Part shown: positions 32,832-45,047 of the stretch, piece after piece
Layout: each line of letters starts with the position of its first letter
How positions within the stretch are numbered: the first letter of the stretch is position 1
NCBI GenBank assembly: GCA_019828545.1
Contig: JACVRA010000572.1
Location: 1 to 64,000, forward strand
Length of the DNA stretch: 64,000 nt
Source: Paracamarosporium sp. OC-R06-R3
Lineage: Eukaryota; Ascomycota; Dothideomycetes; Pleosporales; Didymosphaeriaceae
Direction: 5' to 3'
Translations under genes and position numbers: made by a program
The notes under the pieces: model-generated
Seen by the model: only the letters and a program-made list of their open reading frames with translations
Database searches by the model: none
What the model was told of the DNA's origin: nothing

Positions 32832-35085
32832 GTAATGATGTGTAATGGGATGGCGATCATAGAGTGGAGCAGTGTAGGGACGTTGGCTTGTTTGTTTGTG
32901 GGGGTTGGCGCTTCCCCCATGCGGGGAAGAGCTCCTCCGGCTGCGCTGATTGGCCTGGCCTATTCTACACCGTATGCTGAACTATGCGTCTATAATCCTT
33001 TTTGAAACCCGCATTCCAGACGTCGCAACGAAAGCGATGCTATGGTAGACCCAACACGATTTCCAGCGAGGAGAACCCTACATGGCTATCAACGTGCGGC
33101 AACGACGTGTTAACATTGGACGCATCACGACTGCATCTCGCTCCAACCGCGACCAGCGGAGAGCATAAATCGGGAACATACTTTCAATATCTTTCTTCAG
33201 GGTGGTAAGGAGGGCTATGTTTAGAGTATTTGTAATTGTATGGAAATTCATGCGTGTGCAATGAGTGATTCAGCGTGGAGACTCGTGCTTTGTCCACATC
33301 CCAAGACCATGGTCCCGTGACAGTTTTCGACGCGCAGCCCTTCAGTTTCCCACTCCCTACGACGGCCAACATCCCATCTACGAACGACACCTTCGACCTG
33401 GTGTTTCCACCTCGGGAAAATTCGCAATAATTCCGCCCCGATGACATCCACTACTCTTCAATAAACCGCTGGCGTAGCACATAACCGACGCGCTGGCCGC
33501 GGAAATCGTGCACTCCTCGTTTCTGCGTGTCCGCCTCGTGTCCATTGCGCGGCATGAAGATATGATTGACCCTGTCGACGACGCCGGCAAGAGTACTATC
33601 CATCCAATAGACGTTCATTGAGCTGGATGTTTTGGTATTGGTGGAATTGGCTGTTTGGGTAACCGGTTGTGGGGTGTCTGGGTATTCGGTTTGCATGATG
33701 GGTAAGGGTGGAGTTGAGATTGCTTGACGAATCTAAGGAGAGAATGATGACGAACAAGACGAAAAGTTTGGAAGAAAAAAAAAGACGATACAGAAAAGCC
33801 ATTTGGTACTATTTGCCCAATTTATGTGAGCTAAACAGGTGCAGCGATACTCCTCATACCGCCTGAACGACATGTACGGTGATTTCTGTCGTGAGACATT
33901 GCTAGTGCTAAAGATTTCATATCCTCGATAGCTAATGCAGGCCAACCCGCGCGGGTGACGTACCAGGCCGTGGGGAAGCAGTTGCGTGATTTTCGAACAG
34001 GGAAATCCCGTCTGCCGTGTCACTGTGGTGTCGTCCCTCAAACGTACTTCCGATGTACCACCATAAGGAAGAACCCGATTTCGCCTTTTTATACGCAAAA
34101 GAGGAAGAAACACATGGAGGCATACCGGAGATAGGCGCGTTTTTCGCATTGATCCACAAGAAAAAGTATATCCCTATTTTTTTTTCACGCAAGGCTCTCG
34201 GTTGTTTTACGTTCAACAGATAGAAATAGGACGGTCACATCCGTTACCGCGTTATACAAGACATTGTACTCCCAACGGAAATAACCATCATGCGTTTATC
34301 CGAGAGGACAACCAGACCTTTGTCGTGGGTCCGAATGTCTCCACCTCTGCTGAGGTTGTGGCAGCCCAAGCCGTATCGAGTAAAACACGCACGGTGTTTG
34401 GATCTCGATCTTCATTTTGATATCCGTACACACAACTCGATGGATCTACAAGATCTTTATACTAAAACTTGTCATCTTATGACGTTCTTCGAGACTAAAG
34501 CAGGTACTAAGGTGGCATCTCAAGGTGTAGTACACCCAAATTCACTTTGGCGGACCTAAATCGTTTATTACGGCTTGGCTTTTTGAGACTGAGGCGTATG
34601 CCGAATTTTATTCAAAATCAACACTCCAGATCCATGTCTGGTACATGTTGACTCATCGTGGCTAAACTTACGGCCTTTTCACTTATCCTGTTCACTACAA
34701 TCACTGGGTTTCACGCCGGTCAGTGTGTCTGCCGCCACAGCCGAATCTACCATAAGGAGGAATAGTAAGATAGAAACAAACAAATTCCTTAGCCTCTATA
34801 AAGCCTGTACCGGGTATTTTGCAAGCAAGGCTCACGTCGAGACCTCCAACTCCTCGCCATGCAAACCCGAATTCCTGATCCAGAAGCAAAATCAAAGCAG
34901 TACTTCCATCCTAAATAATCATACACTCCATGCCGTAGAAACCAAAAGCAGGGATTATACATTAATAGCCAAAGACCAGAAACGCAAAATAGAGAGAAGC
35001 AATCAAAGCAGGATCTTGTCTAGGGAAAATTGCCGCTGTAACCACCTTTCCCAATAACCCTAATAGTTCTAGCTAAGCTGTGCGC
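32832..35085. other. Intergenic between the two nuclease-like genes
   Basis: 2.25 kb. A minus frame of 81 codons at 33451-33696 (ending DFRGQRVGYVLRQRFIEE) is the only one with natural composition and might be a small gene. The rest, including poly-T tracts near 34176, shows nothing. Confidence 0.35.
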
Positions 35086-36480
35086 TCAAGCCGAATTGTT
35101 GTTTTGTAAACGTGCGCTCCGTCTCTTCGACGGCGGTAGAGTAGGCGGAGTAGGCGGAGTAGGTGGCTGGGTCTTCCGTGGACGACCTGGCCTTCTCTTG
35201 GTGGTTGGCCCAGCGGTTGCCGAAGTAGTTGGCCGCGCATCTGTATCACGCTGTCCTGCAGATAGGGCTTGGATTGCGCTGAGTGCGTTCTTGATAGAGG
35301 CTAGGCGTTCACTCATCGCGTGATCTTCCCAGTTCCTTAGGAATCTCCTATAGCGGACCATTTCGTCAATCCTCTCTGCATGATACTCTTCTATTCGATT
35401 CATGATGTACATATCTTGGTCACGGTCGTAGAAATGAACCCAAGTACAAATGTGGAGCCCGTCAAAGGTGGCAGAGAAGTGTACCGTGTCCAGAACATCC
35501 GGCTCAGTAGGGTTTTTGGAACCTGTGCTGAATACAGACCTCAGATACTCATTAATCACCGCGCCATCTCGAGCCCCCTGCATGTATGCCTTCCACCAAG
35601 CGTCGTTGCACTTCCATTGAACCGTGTAATATGGGAAGTTTATACGGGATGTTAGGCGCATTGAACAGTCCTTGTTGGTACGAGGGTTGCGCACCTTTCT
35701 AAAGAAGATAGAATCCTCTTCTTCCTTTGTGAACGGGTACGGAGTTCCTGTTCCGGCCTCGGCCTCTGGGAGGTATCCAATGCATATGTCGGGTTGGGCT
35801 TTGCTGATCCGCTCGTCGGCTGAAGCAAGCGGCGAATTGGGCAGGAAGCTCTCGTGTAAATTCACGTTAGGATGACGGACACAGAATCTATGACCGTCTT
35901 CTGAGTAGTCGTCTAGAGAGAGAGCTTTCTCTAGCCGAGCGATGGATCGCTGTTCACCACCCTCGAGGGCTGCGTGAACGTTTTCCACAAGCGATGCAGC
36001 TTTTGGCGACGGTACATCTCTTTGTTTCTCTAGGAGTTGTTTGATGAAATCCACGAGATGTTGAGGCATTGGATCGTTCTTGTTAACTTTGATGCCGGCC
36101 CTGAGCAGTTTTGAGCGTTCTGCTGGCAATGAAGTCATGACTCTGGATTGGTCGCTCCCTTCCCAGGTGGTACTTGATCCGGTGGAGTGGAATGCCTCCT
36201 GGAGCTGGGAGAGGTTGTCTGCGGTTAGAGGCAAATAATCGGTATCTTCGTTGACATTGGGTGTGTGTAAGTGGCTCCGTCTGAGTCGCTTGGGGGGGCT
36301 GACAGAGGGAGACACGTGGTCTGGGGTGAGAGAGGTACGCTCGGCGGACGGAGAAGAACGGTCGAGGATGAGAGATTTATGCTCAGCGGAGAGAGAGACG
36401 CCGTCCAGGGAGCTGGAGGTACGCTCGACGAACGGGGCAGGGCGCTCGTAAGCGTTGTCGCGCTTGCGTTTGAAAGCCAT
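35086..36480 (-). CDS. PD-(D/E)XK nuclease-like protein with AT-hook, copy 2
   Basis: 464 residues, no intron. N-terminal 90 residues are Ser-rich with degenerate SAERTS/SLxxD repeats. The core has QPDICIGYLP (PD at 230-231) and YYTVQWKC (QWK at 288-290), matching a PD-(D/E)XK nuclease core with Gln for Glu, then YMQGARDGAVI and VHFSATFDGLHICTWVHF. The C-terminal tail has an AT-hook (KRRPGRPRK, about 428-436), Pro-Thr repeats and a second basic patch (SKRRSARLQ), so binding to AT-rich DNA is likely. Paralogue of the 31614-32831 protein, which lacks the AT-hook. Catalytic competence is doubtful because of the Q substitution. Confidence 0.7.
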   Translation of the reverse strand: MAFKRKRDNAYERPAPFVERTSSSLDGVSLSAEHKSLILDRSSPSAERTSLTPDHVSPSVSPPKRLRRSHLHTPNVNEDTDYLPLTADNLSQLQEAFHSTGSSTTWEGSDQSRVMTSLPAERSKLLRAGIKVNKNDPMPQHLVDFIKQLLEKQRDVPSPKAASLVENVHAALEGGEQRSIARLEKALSLDDYSEDGHRFCVRHPNVNLHESFLPNSPLASADERISKAQPDICIGYLPEAEAGTGTPYPFTKEEEDSIFFRKVRNPRTNKDCSMRLTSRINFPYYTVQWKCNDAWWKAYMQGARDGAVINEYLRSVFSTGSKNPTEPDVLDTVHFSATFDGLHICTWVHFYDRDQDMYIMNRIEEYHAERIDEMVRYRRFLRNWEDHAMSERLASIKNALSAIQALSAGQRDTDARPTTSATAGPTTKRRPGRPRKTQPPTPPTPPTLPPSKRRSARLQNNNSA

Positions 36481-36999
36481 GAGGAGCGAGAAGCGGGGTC
36501 AGCTGGCTTAATGGGATATAGGCTGCCTTGCGTTTGCTGTAGTCGAAAAAGCTCAGCAGACCGCTGCCAGATATCTAGGCGATCATTCCCTTGCCAGGCT
36601 TGTAAATGGCTACTGGCGATGTTTTCGTCGATCGACTTTACCTTGGAAGAAAGGGTGCGGCTCTGTGGAGTTGTATACAAAGGAAGAAAGTGTGGTCGAT
36701 GTCGAGGCACCTGTACTTTGCTATACGGGTAGGAGATGTGGTGTTGAGGGTAGGCGCGTAGGTGGAGGGAAGGTACGTTATTGATCGTCGGCCGCCAAGC
36801 GAAGGTGAGCAACCAGAGAGGGGAAACCGCGTGATGATGCACGGACAAAGGTATAAGCTGCACCCTTGACATACGATCAGGCCGGCAAACAAGACTCATT
36901 CGCGAGTCATCCGGAATAAAACAAAGGTATTTGGGCGCATGAACTGCAACTCATAGCTCTGATGGTACGCTGGCTGTCAAACACACAGATATTTTGTGA

Positions 37000-39169
37000 C
37001 TAAGATCCTGTCAAAAGAAGATTGTCAGTTTCTGTGTGCGTTTCATCGAAATGCGCAAACCTCAATAACTTACCGCAGGAAAAGCATTCCGTTAGCTTCC
37101 AAGACAAGCCTGATGTCGCACGGACGATCACACTAACGTGGGGTGTAAGTGAGGGAGGAGGTTGAGCCACTGGGCGAGGTACGGGAACCGGTTGAGGTCC
37201 AGGAATAAGCTCCAACTCTTGCAGCAGTTTCCGCCACACAGTATTCAAGAGATCCTTCTTATATCCCTTGTCCATGGAATCCTTGATCTATGATAGGGCT
37301 GCTTTCTTTCTTGCCCTATTTCGACAAGCCCTAGGCATGCTGGTGTTCGCGCTATAGTTGAGCAAGACCAAAACAACACGCCTACTACGCTTCTCCACAG
37401 CCTTGACAGAGGAATAGACGAAATGATCTTCTTTGTCTCTTTGGGTCCGTCCGGGGTTCAGGAACAAGCTCCAACTCTTCCAACTGTTTCTTCCACATGC
37501 TATCCAAAAGACCTTTTTCACATCCCTGGTCTATGGGGTCTTTAATCTCTGACAAGACTGCTCTCTTCCCCACCTTGTTTCGACTGGCCCTAGGAATGCT
37601 CAGGTTCGCACCGGAGTGAAGCAAGACCAGGACAATACGCTCACTCAAGCTTCTCTACGGCTTTGACATGGGAAATAGACGAAAGGTCTTTTTCGTCGCT
37701 TCCGGTTCGTGGAAATTCGCACCTGGACGTATGAGGTTCTCGACAGGCGCGACATTAGATTCCCAGTATGGCGCAGTCAGTATCGCTGTCATAACCGGAT
37801 AGTGAAGTCCAGAACAGCAGATACTGAGTGTTGCCAAAATTTTCCAGAAGAATAATATCAGGATAAGATATATATACCATCCGATATGTGGTTCCGGTTG
37901 ACTTTGAGCACTTTCTTTTGGACGAAGAGTGTCACCAAAGCGACTTCGCCCTTTTTGCATGCTGTCTCGAGGGTGTGAACGTAGGACTCAATGCCGACGC
38001 AGTTCAATAGGTCCTCCAAAGCCGATACGATACCCAGGTTCCCACCGTCTCTGGCCTCATCACACCAGAATACAAATGTTGTGTGGTCAATCATAAGTAG
38101 CCCATGGCAAGGATGTCGCCGGCAATCTCTACATGACCCTTCCTGATGGAGACGCCGATGTCATCCATCAGTAAGTGGAAATAAACGCCTTCTAAATGTC
38201 CACGGATATTTTTATGGTCGTCCAGGGAATGCTTGAAACCGTCGGCCGATCCAGCGACTACAGCAACACGGAACCAGGTTCTAAATGCGGAGGAATATCG
38301 CCAAATGCTTCGCCATAGGAGCCTCGAAGTACCTTTGGAGCTTAGGAAGCTCCAACCATAGCGGCTGCTATTATCGTCGTATATTCAATCGTCTTCTCAA
38401 TCTCGACCATAAGGGGCTTGTCTATCTGGTAGCTACTACCATCGTAGAGCACGATGGGAACGAAGCTGCTCTTAGATACGAGCTAACGATCTCTCTCGCT
38501 ATCTAACCGATAGAACATAACTGTGACCAGGAAGCTAGGATGATCTTTACAATAAGGTGCACCGTCAAAGCGTGTAGGGCTTTATGTTACCCTTGGGTTG
38601 GCAGAGCTTTAGACAGATGATGCTGGAGCCTGAGGACCTATTGTAGTGATTTGAATTGTCCTTATCGTCGCAGAGGATGGTCTCGTGCCTATCCCGATGT
38701 GTGTCACAAGCTCCACCGGAAAGCTTATAGACACGGTCAAAGACCTAGGCAATGTACTTCGGAAGAAAGGCATACGCATGCCTAGGCTTTTACAAGCAGT
38801 GGGCCTGTTTGACACGTTCTTGAGAGTGCAAGCTTAATGCTTTGCTTTAGAGCTTGAGCCTGAATCCGAAGTCAAAGTCCCCGGGCGGCACGTACTTGAG
38901 GATGAGATAGGGGATCATTCCCACGAAGGAACCTAGCCACCGTTTGTCAGCGGCAAGGAGAAGGAACTATCATCATCTTACCTATGGGAGAGCGTACTTG
39001 GTGGCGACTGTAAGATCTTGGTGCGGTCAACAAGCGCACGAACGTGGATATACGTACGGGAGATTCTGCGCAGCTTCCAAGCAGCTGCCATATCGTGTAT
39101 CTCGGCACAGTACAGCATGATACCTTTGAAGATCTCCGTCAACAGATCGAGAAGAAAGAAAAGCTCCAT
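37000..39169 (-). pseudogene. Broken F-box/ankyrin-type gene
   Basis: Separate coding-like pieces lie in order on the minus strand. 39169-38980 resembles the F-box-like start of fungal ankyrin proteins (LLDLLTEIFKGI...AAWKLRRISRTY). About 38940-38850 reads FVGMIPYLILKYVPPGDFDF. 38280-38095 reads WFRVAVVAGSADGFKH through GHVEIAGDILAMGYL and stops at TGA. One base out of frame, 38094-37858 continues DHTTFVFWCDEARDGGNLGI and ETACKKGEVALVTLFV. 37648-37000 has two diverged copies of an ankyrin-like unit (RIVLVLLHSGANLSIPRA and RRVVLVLLNYSANTSMPRA) in different frames. Introns cannot explain the shift near 38095. The gene is most likely dead. Its 5' neighbour region (39170-39995) contains nothing recognisable. 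Confidence 0.5.
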
Positions 39170-39995
39170 GGTTGGTGTTGTGAGTTGGAGGGCAGGGCCT
39201 GTGTGGTGAGAAAGTATCGAAGGGGGCAGGCATGGACGCGTCGACCGCCGCAGCCCTGCTAGTCAGCACACCACCTCCTCACAAGCCACGAGATTACAAA
39301 AACGCCAAGGCAACTCGAAAGCGAGCTAGATCCGAATGTCTCTTCAGTCGATCTAGGGTACTATGTGCATTATTCGACTATCGCCTATGTTTAACTGAGT
39401 TGGATCGGGCCCTCGGGAAGGTATGGATGTTGTCGGTCGATACTGCAAGCTCTGAGAGAAACAGATCGATGCGTCGAGGCGACGATCCCTGAATACTCGA
39501 GACAGCGACCCGTCGATAAGCAACGGCACCGTATACGGTGCAGACCACCTTCTGTTCCTTCAAAACTTCGAGTCTCGAGTACCCAGCGAAGCAGATGAGT
39601 ACCGGCGACGCACATGCGAGGGTCTTTCTCGAGTCAAACAGGCTTTTTGATTGCTCTGAGATGCAGGGGACTGAGGATGGTAGAGGACCGAACAGGCCTT
39701 GACTGAAGGCCGGTCTGTCTAGTCCTTAGATAACACGATCTAGGTGCTTCGGCGACAAGAGGCGCATGCCGTCAAGAAGTGCTGCGAGTTCATCCTCGAT
39801 GATGCCATCACGTGTAGCTACACTCATAATAGAGCTCGAGCTGCGAACGGATGGCCGAGCATCCTGTCTTCGAACACCGCGCTTTGGGTCTCTCCCCGCC
39901 CAACCACATCATGTGTCCTCGAGGCGCAGTCCCACATGCAACCGCCCTTTCCACGACTCGAGCTGTGACCGACAGTGGTGTCTAGGGACGTGCCG

Positions 39996-40956
39996 TCAAA
40001 CTAGAGCATCGCCCGCTACGCCACCGCGATGAGCTAACCTGGGTATGATTGCCGAAAGTGGACGCCGCTGTGCTTCCATAGGTATGCCCCCTTCAGTTGT
40101 GGCACCCACTTTGTTCGCTTGCCTTTCCAACCACCATTTGCGCAAGAAATACCCGATAATTCCAGCAATGATCGTCATGACGACACATACTATCGGTACC
40201 ACAATGTTGATGATATCTGATTTAGTGAGGCCACCGCCCGAGTCCGGGGTGGAAGAGATGGACGGTGCAGGAGATGAAGGCCGGGTAAGAGTGGTGATGG
40301 ATGGTGATGGAGAGGACGTCGAAGAAGAAAAAGAAGGAGAAGGCTCTGATAGAGGATCGACATTACTGACACTGCCTAGCCGCACATCGTCAGAGCGATG
40401 CTCCATAGTGTAGTAGAAAGGCGAAGCTGCACACCAATATCACGAGCCACTCACTGGAGGACAACGAAGCCGTTGTTGACGAAGCGGAGGACGAGAAAAC
40501 GGTCACGGTAGCGGTAGGCGCAGACGTGAATCGAGTGACGGTGACGGGTCCGTTGTTCCAAGAAGACGAGCTTGTCGTTGGGGGAACGGTTACCGTCGCC
40601 GGTCCTGAAAAGTGGCAGTAGTTGTCGTAGATGGATACGGCTCGTGTGAAGTACAAGTCGTCCGTACAAGTGGAAAAGTCGGACGAGAGACAGCTCGTGA
40701 TGTACGACGACGCCGTAGGCCGATAGGCGGCATCACAAACACAAGCGTCTGAATTGTCGCATCCCATGCCGCGGGCAATATCGACGTGACCTAGGCCAGA
40801 TCCCCCTCCAGCAAGACATAGCCTTATGCAGTCACGTTGCTGCAGGAGAGCTGTGTCTTTACCGATCGAGACAGTTTGTGCCAGGCATTGCTCGCAAGCG
40901 AAGAGGAAGAGAAAGAGCACGAGACAGAATTGATGCAAACGTAGTGGCTTTTCCAT
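39996..40956 (-). CDS. CFEM-like single-pass membrane protein
   Basis: Two exons, 40455-40956 and 39996-40375, give 293 residues; intron with GTGAGT, CTGAC branch and CTAG acceptor. Signal peptide (LHQFCLVLFLFLFACEQCLA), then a domain of about 80 residues with eight Cys in CFEM-like order (CIRLC, GC, ACVC, SC, TC, YC). A long Ser/Thr/Pro-rich stalk follows, then a transmembrane helix (IVVPIVCVVMTIIAGIIGYF) and a short basic cytoplasmic tail. This type-I topology suggests a wall-anchored sensor or haem/iron-binding receptor, as CFEM proteins can be; the CFEM Asp for haem is not assigned. A late donor-like GTTAGC may alter the last 20 residues. Confidence 0.8.
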
Positions 40957-41981
40957 CTTTCAGATTGATTGCTTGCTTCCTCATCAGTTTGCGCCCAAAA
41001 ACAAGAGCGACCAGTGCACTATTCAGAGGGATGGAACTTTTTAAAAAGTGACACGAGTATCTTGGGGCTCACAATGAAAGAGCGCTGCGGATAAACACTG
41101 CCTACTATATAGGTAGAGATGCGGCTCTGATCAGGCACGTCAACGTAGATACGAACGACATTCAAAACATAGGCTTGCTCGGCTCTGCGAAGTTTCTACT
41201 TGACCATGTACAGCCACACAACGCCTTGGGCTAACTCGGGCTTCTGGACCCTACCCAGCGTGCACGAGGGCTGACTTCACGAGTTGTGTTTCCGCATCGA
41301 GCGAAAATCTGTGGGAAGTTCATGGCTGCCTTCGTATATGTGTGAGGCAGATGACTAGGCTGTTACTCATGATTGGAATGCACGATGGTTGGAATGCCCT
41401 ATTGCGAATACGAGGTATTGGTATGGCTTTTTCGTATCTGATGGATGTGGCGACAAGAAGCGATGGCTTTCAGCTGCACACAGCCGCCGCCCCAATGGGA
41501 TTCTCCGAAAAATAGTGCATGTCGCCAAAAGTAACACCGACCTCCGATCTCTATCTTATTCGCTTATGAAAATAAAAGCCAGCCTATCCCAAGCCGATTT
41601 GGGATGTGCCTCGTGTTGTATCAAGCCGCTGACTGTCGTGACGTGCTGCAGTAATCTTGTCAAGGCACATGAAACCTGGAGTAGTCGGCAAAATTTCGAA
41701 TGCGCCTTGTTGGGATGGATCCAGTAAGGTAATCGATGCTTATTCAAACGGTTTCATAAAGAAAGGTCCACTGCGGAAGGTACGCGCATAGAGCCAACAA
41801 GAAGGCTCGTCGAGGAAGCGCGACAGTGCGGCCAGAGTATTTTTCAATGTGTGTTCAAACGGTCCTAGTGTTCCAATCATCTCTCTGGAGTCGCTGGCGG
41901 GCGACGGTGGGAGGACACAGCCGACCGCAATCGTGGACTAGTACAACAGCAAACAGCCTGGCCCTACCGGACGAGGCTTCT
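40957..41981. other. Intergenic, no gene seen
   Basis: 1 kb. A 112-codon plus frame at 41389-41727 lacks domain character. Confidence 0.45.
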
Positions 41982-44584
41982 TCAACTCGGCAAGTTCAGA
42001 TCCCATGATGCTGGGTCCAAAATATCAGAGTTGAACCAGTCCAGACTCGGCTGTGCTTGGAAAAGCTGCCACATCATATCGTCTTGCCAGGGTTCTCTCA
42101 TTGTAGCTTCTTGAGTCCCGTAAAAGTTCCCTGTCGCAACATCCGACGTCACAATATCCTCGTTATTGGTGCGAGGTTCATTTCCCGCACTGGAAGACGC
42201 AAAGTTTAATAGTAAGCCAGCTTGCTGCTCTTGCACGATCGTCGCGTTCGTATTTTGCTGTACGAGAGGTCTGCAAAGGGCGAGGAGCGTGTTGCAGAGT
42301 CGGCGGAGTCGCTCGACGTATTTGTTTTCGATGACGAGCGAGGAAACGCTATCTACGACGTCTTGGAGAAGCTGGAAGTCGTGTGCATTGGAAGTGCCGA
42401 CGACATTACAAAAGAGGACGAAGAACGGAGAAAGTGGGTATGAGAGGATCGTCCTACAAGGCCACCTTAGCGAGACTTAAGAATGAGGGTACGAACAAGG
42501 ACGTGTTCAACTACTTAAAGGAAAAGTAAACTCACCAGGCAAGATACGGACTGTATTCTTCCAAAAAGTGATCTTGCTGCTTAGCGAGATCCTGAATCGC
42601 CTTCACACACAGCAACGCCCTACGTGCAGCATACAAGCACTTCTCACGCTCAGAAGCGCAGAAGCAGACAGTATTGCTGAGGCGGTGGACTGCGGTCAGC
42701 GTAGAGAAGAATTTGAATTCAAGGCTATGCCAATGGAGTTGATAGTCAGGGCTGTTGGCGCTGGGGATGTTTGCCCGAGCCTTTTCTGTCGTCAGGAACA
42801 AACCGCGAGGAGTGGGGAGCCGCATATACACACCTGCTCAATCGTGCTGTAAATCTCATCCATCTTCGCGCGCAGCTCATCGACCTGGGGTTCTGCTTCC
42901 GTTTTCAACACTTTTCGCTTCTGGCCGGCCAGCGTTAATTCCAGTAACTTGTCGTGGATGGGAACAAGTTTGAGCATCACAAGCGCGAAGATAGCCATGG
43001 GGTTATCTGAGCTATATGATACCAGCGAGGCGATCGGTACTTGGAGAGGTGGCAAGGATGGGGGACGAAGCAGGAGGAGACTCATCACTCTATCGAAGTG
43101 GTAACACCAAGCGACAGCTGCGTGGATTTCCTGCTCTTGCTCACTCTTCGGGGTCAGTGTGCGAACATTATGGTAACCGAGAGCGACGAGGGTCCGTGAA
43201 GCGTACGCGGTCAAGCTCCAACAGGTTTGAGAGTTACCGACGATGTACATCAAGACGGCCTAAAAACGCATCGTTAGCGGTCTCTCTGGTTCATACAGAT
43301 CGGGAAAGCCTCGAAGCAGCTCCAGGGGCGGCTCGCGCAGTATGGATCAACTTTCGAAGTCGACAATGCATCTCTACACTTCTGGTTTTCGTAAACATCC
43401 AAACCGCCCCTTGCGCTTATAAGCCTGTCGAGACGAACCCCAAAGCTCAGGACGTACCCCGGTCAACAGCGCCTGCAGGAGCAACAGGCTCGGCCGCGCC
43501 ATGAAGCTCACAGAATTCAATGCAGTCAGAGCCGCACTAAGGTGGTGCAACTGCATCTCCTTGACATATCCCCGTATCGTCCGATCCTTCGGCGAATGCA
43601 GCTGGCTTGCGTAAAGACTCAGCGCAGCCTTGAAATGCACGATGACCTTGCATAGGTTGAGCGTCTGTTCGTTCGCCTTGCCATCCAGCAGAGACATCGA
43701 AACTCTGGCTAGCGCCGAAGGTGGGATATGGTCGAGCAAAAAGAGCTGCATGTCCGGCCTGCTCCTATTATGATCATCTTGCTGACCTGGCACATACGCA
43801 TCAGCATCGAGCTCAGAGTTCCACGACAAGAAAAGAAGGGAAAAAAGGATTCTTACACGCAAGCACAATCTGCACTAATTCCCCCCTCGTAAAGTCCGTC
43901 GGCTCCTTCACATTCCACACCTCCTCCTCCTCCACACTACTCGTCGGCCCCTGAGACAACTGATCGATGAACGCGATCGCCGTTTCCAGCACGCTCCTCT
44001 GATGACTCTTCAAACTCTCATTCCAACTGAGCTCTTTCTCGATGTGGTCGCGCGCCCCACCATTCCGATGCAGCTGCGAACTCACAGAGTCAGGCGGCGA
44101 GAGCAGATCCTGCGCGGAGCCCGTGGCCCCAGCAGAACCCGCCTCAGTCCTACTCCGCTTCGCCGGCCGCGGCGACGCATCCTCGCCTCCACTCGAAACC
44201 GCGTTAGATTTCGCAGATGCGGATGTCGGCGCCGAACCCCCTCCTGTCGACTTCATGGCATCCTCCAAGCTCGCCAGCTTCTCCACAAGCGCTTTAATCT
44301 TGTCATCCCTGTTCTACCGTCAGCACTCCTCTTCACCCCATAGAACAAGAACAACTCACGTCCTCAACCTAGGCTGCAGCGTCTTCTTCTGCCTCGTCCT
44401 CGCGCACGCCGCCCCGGCACTCACACAATTCCTACACGGATCCCCCCGATCACACTTAACCTTCGCACACATCAGCACGCATCACAGCCACGCAAATCAC
44501 AAAGCAGGTGCCACAAACCTTCCTCGAGTGACACAAGTCACAAGCAGGGGTGCCGCCGTGGACAGCCCAGGTTTCTTCCGGCAT
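41982..44584 (-). pseudogene. Zn2Cys6 transcription factor with frameshift in the zinc cluster
   Basis: Seven exons: 44519-44584, 44360-44458, 43857-44308, 43458-43786, 42834-43259, 42536-42780 and 41982-42453. All junctions fit except inside exon 2. Exon 1 ends ACDLCHSRK, exon 2 begins VKCDRGDPCRNCV and reaches the sixth Cys, giving a perfect Zn2Cys6 cluster. Right after it the frame runs into TAG, while a frame two bases away reads RTRQKKTLQPRLR and joins exon 3 (DDKIKALVEKLASLEDAM, the usual coiled coil) correctly. Exon 2 is 99 nt where 98 or 101 is needed. The rest looks like an intact fungal-specific regulator of about 690 residues, so this is either a recent loss or a sequence error. 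Confidence 0.7.
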
Positions 44585-45047
44585 TATTGGAGGCGGGCTT
44601 GGGGGTGGGACTGGACATGGGTGTGGGGTTACATAGTAGATTGGTTTGATTAGTATTGCGGAAGAGGACTGTGTTCTAGATGCTTGCTTATGCGTGTTTG
44701 CTTGGAAGCGATGATGGAGGATGGCGGTCGGGGTGCCAAGGCTTCCGAGCCGAGCTGGTGCGCTAGTGTGATGTGCGGCATGGGTCGGATGGGTTGATCG
44801 TCGGGACGACAGTAATAAGATATTTATCGATACGTGTAGCTAGGGCACAGGATGTGAAAGTAGGTTAGTGGTGGTAGGAGGCATAGTGTTTTGGGGTGAG
44901 GCTATACGTTTTGGGGTGAGGCTATACGTTCTGATTACAATATTGCATATGAACGAAGTATGAATATAGACAAACATTAGTTGCAAAATTATCTAGGCAT
45001 TCCTATCGTACACTCATGAGCACTATCTACTCAACGATTCAGTGCCA
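44585..45047. other. Intergenic, regulator 5' side to FIT gene 3' side
   Basis: It holds the regulator's promoter and a short tandem duplication (see separate entry). No gene. Confidence 0.5.
44891..44930. repeat. Perfect 20-bp tandem duplication
   Basis: TTGGGGTGAGGCTATACGTT occurs twice with no spacer. Noncoding; probably a recent slippage event. Confidence 0.9.

Noticed and set aside
44396..44440. Intron inside the zinc-cluster exon to explain the frameshift
   Set aside because: The only GTGAGT donor would give an intron of about 24 nt and remove the sixth Cys.
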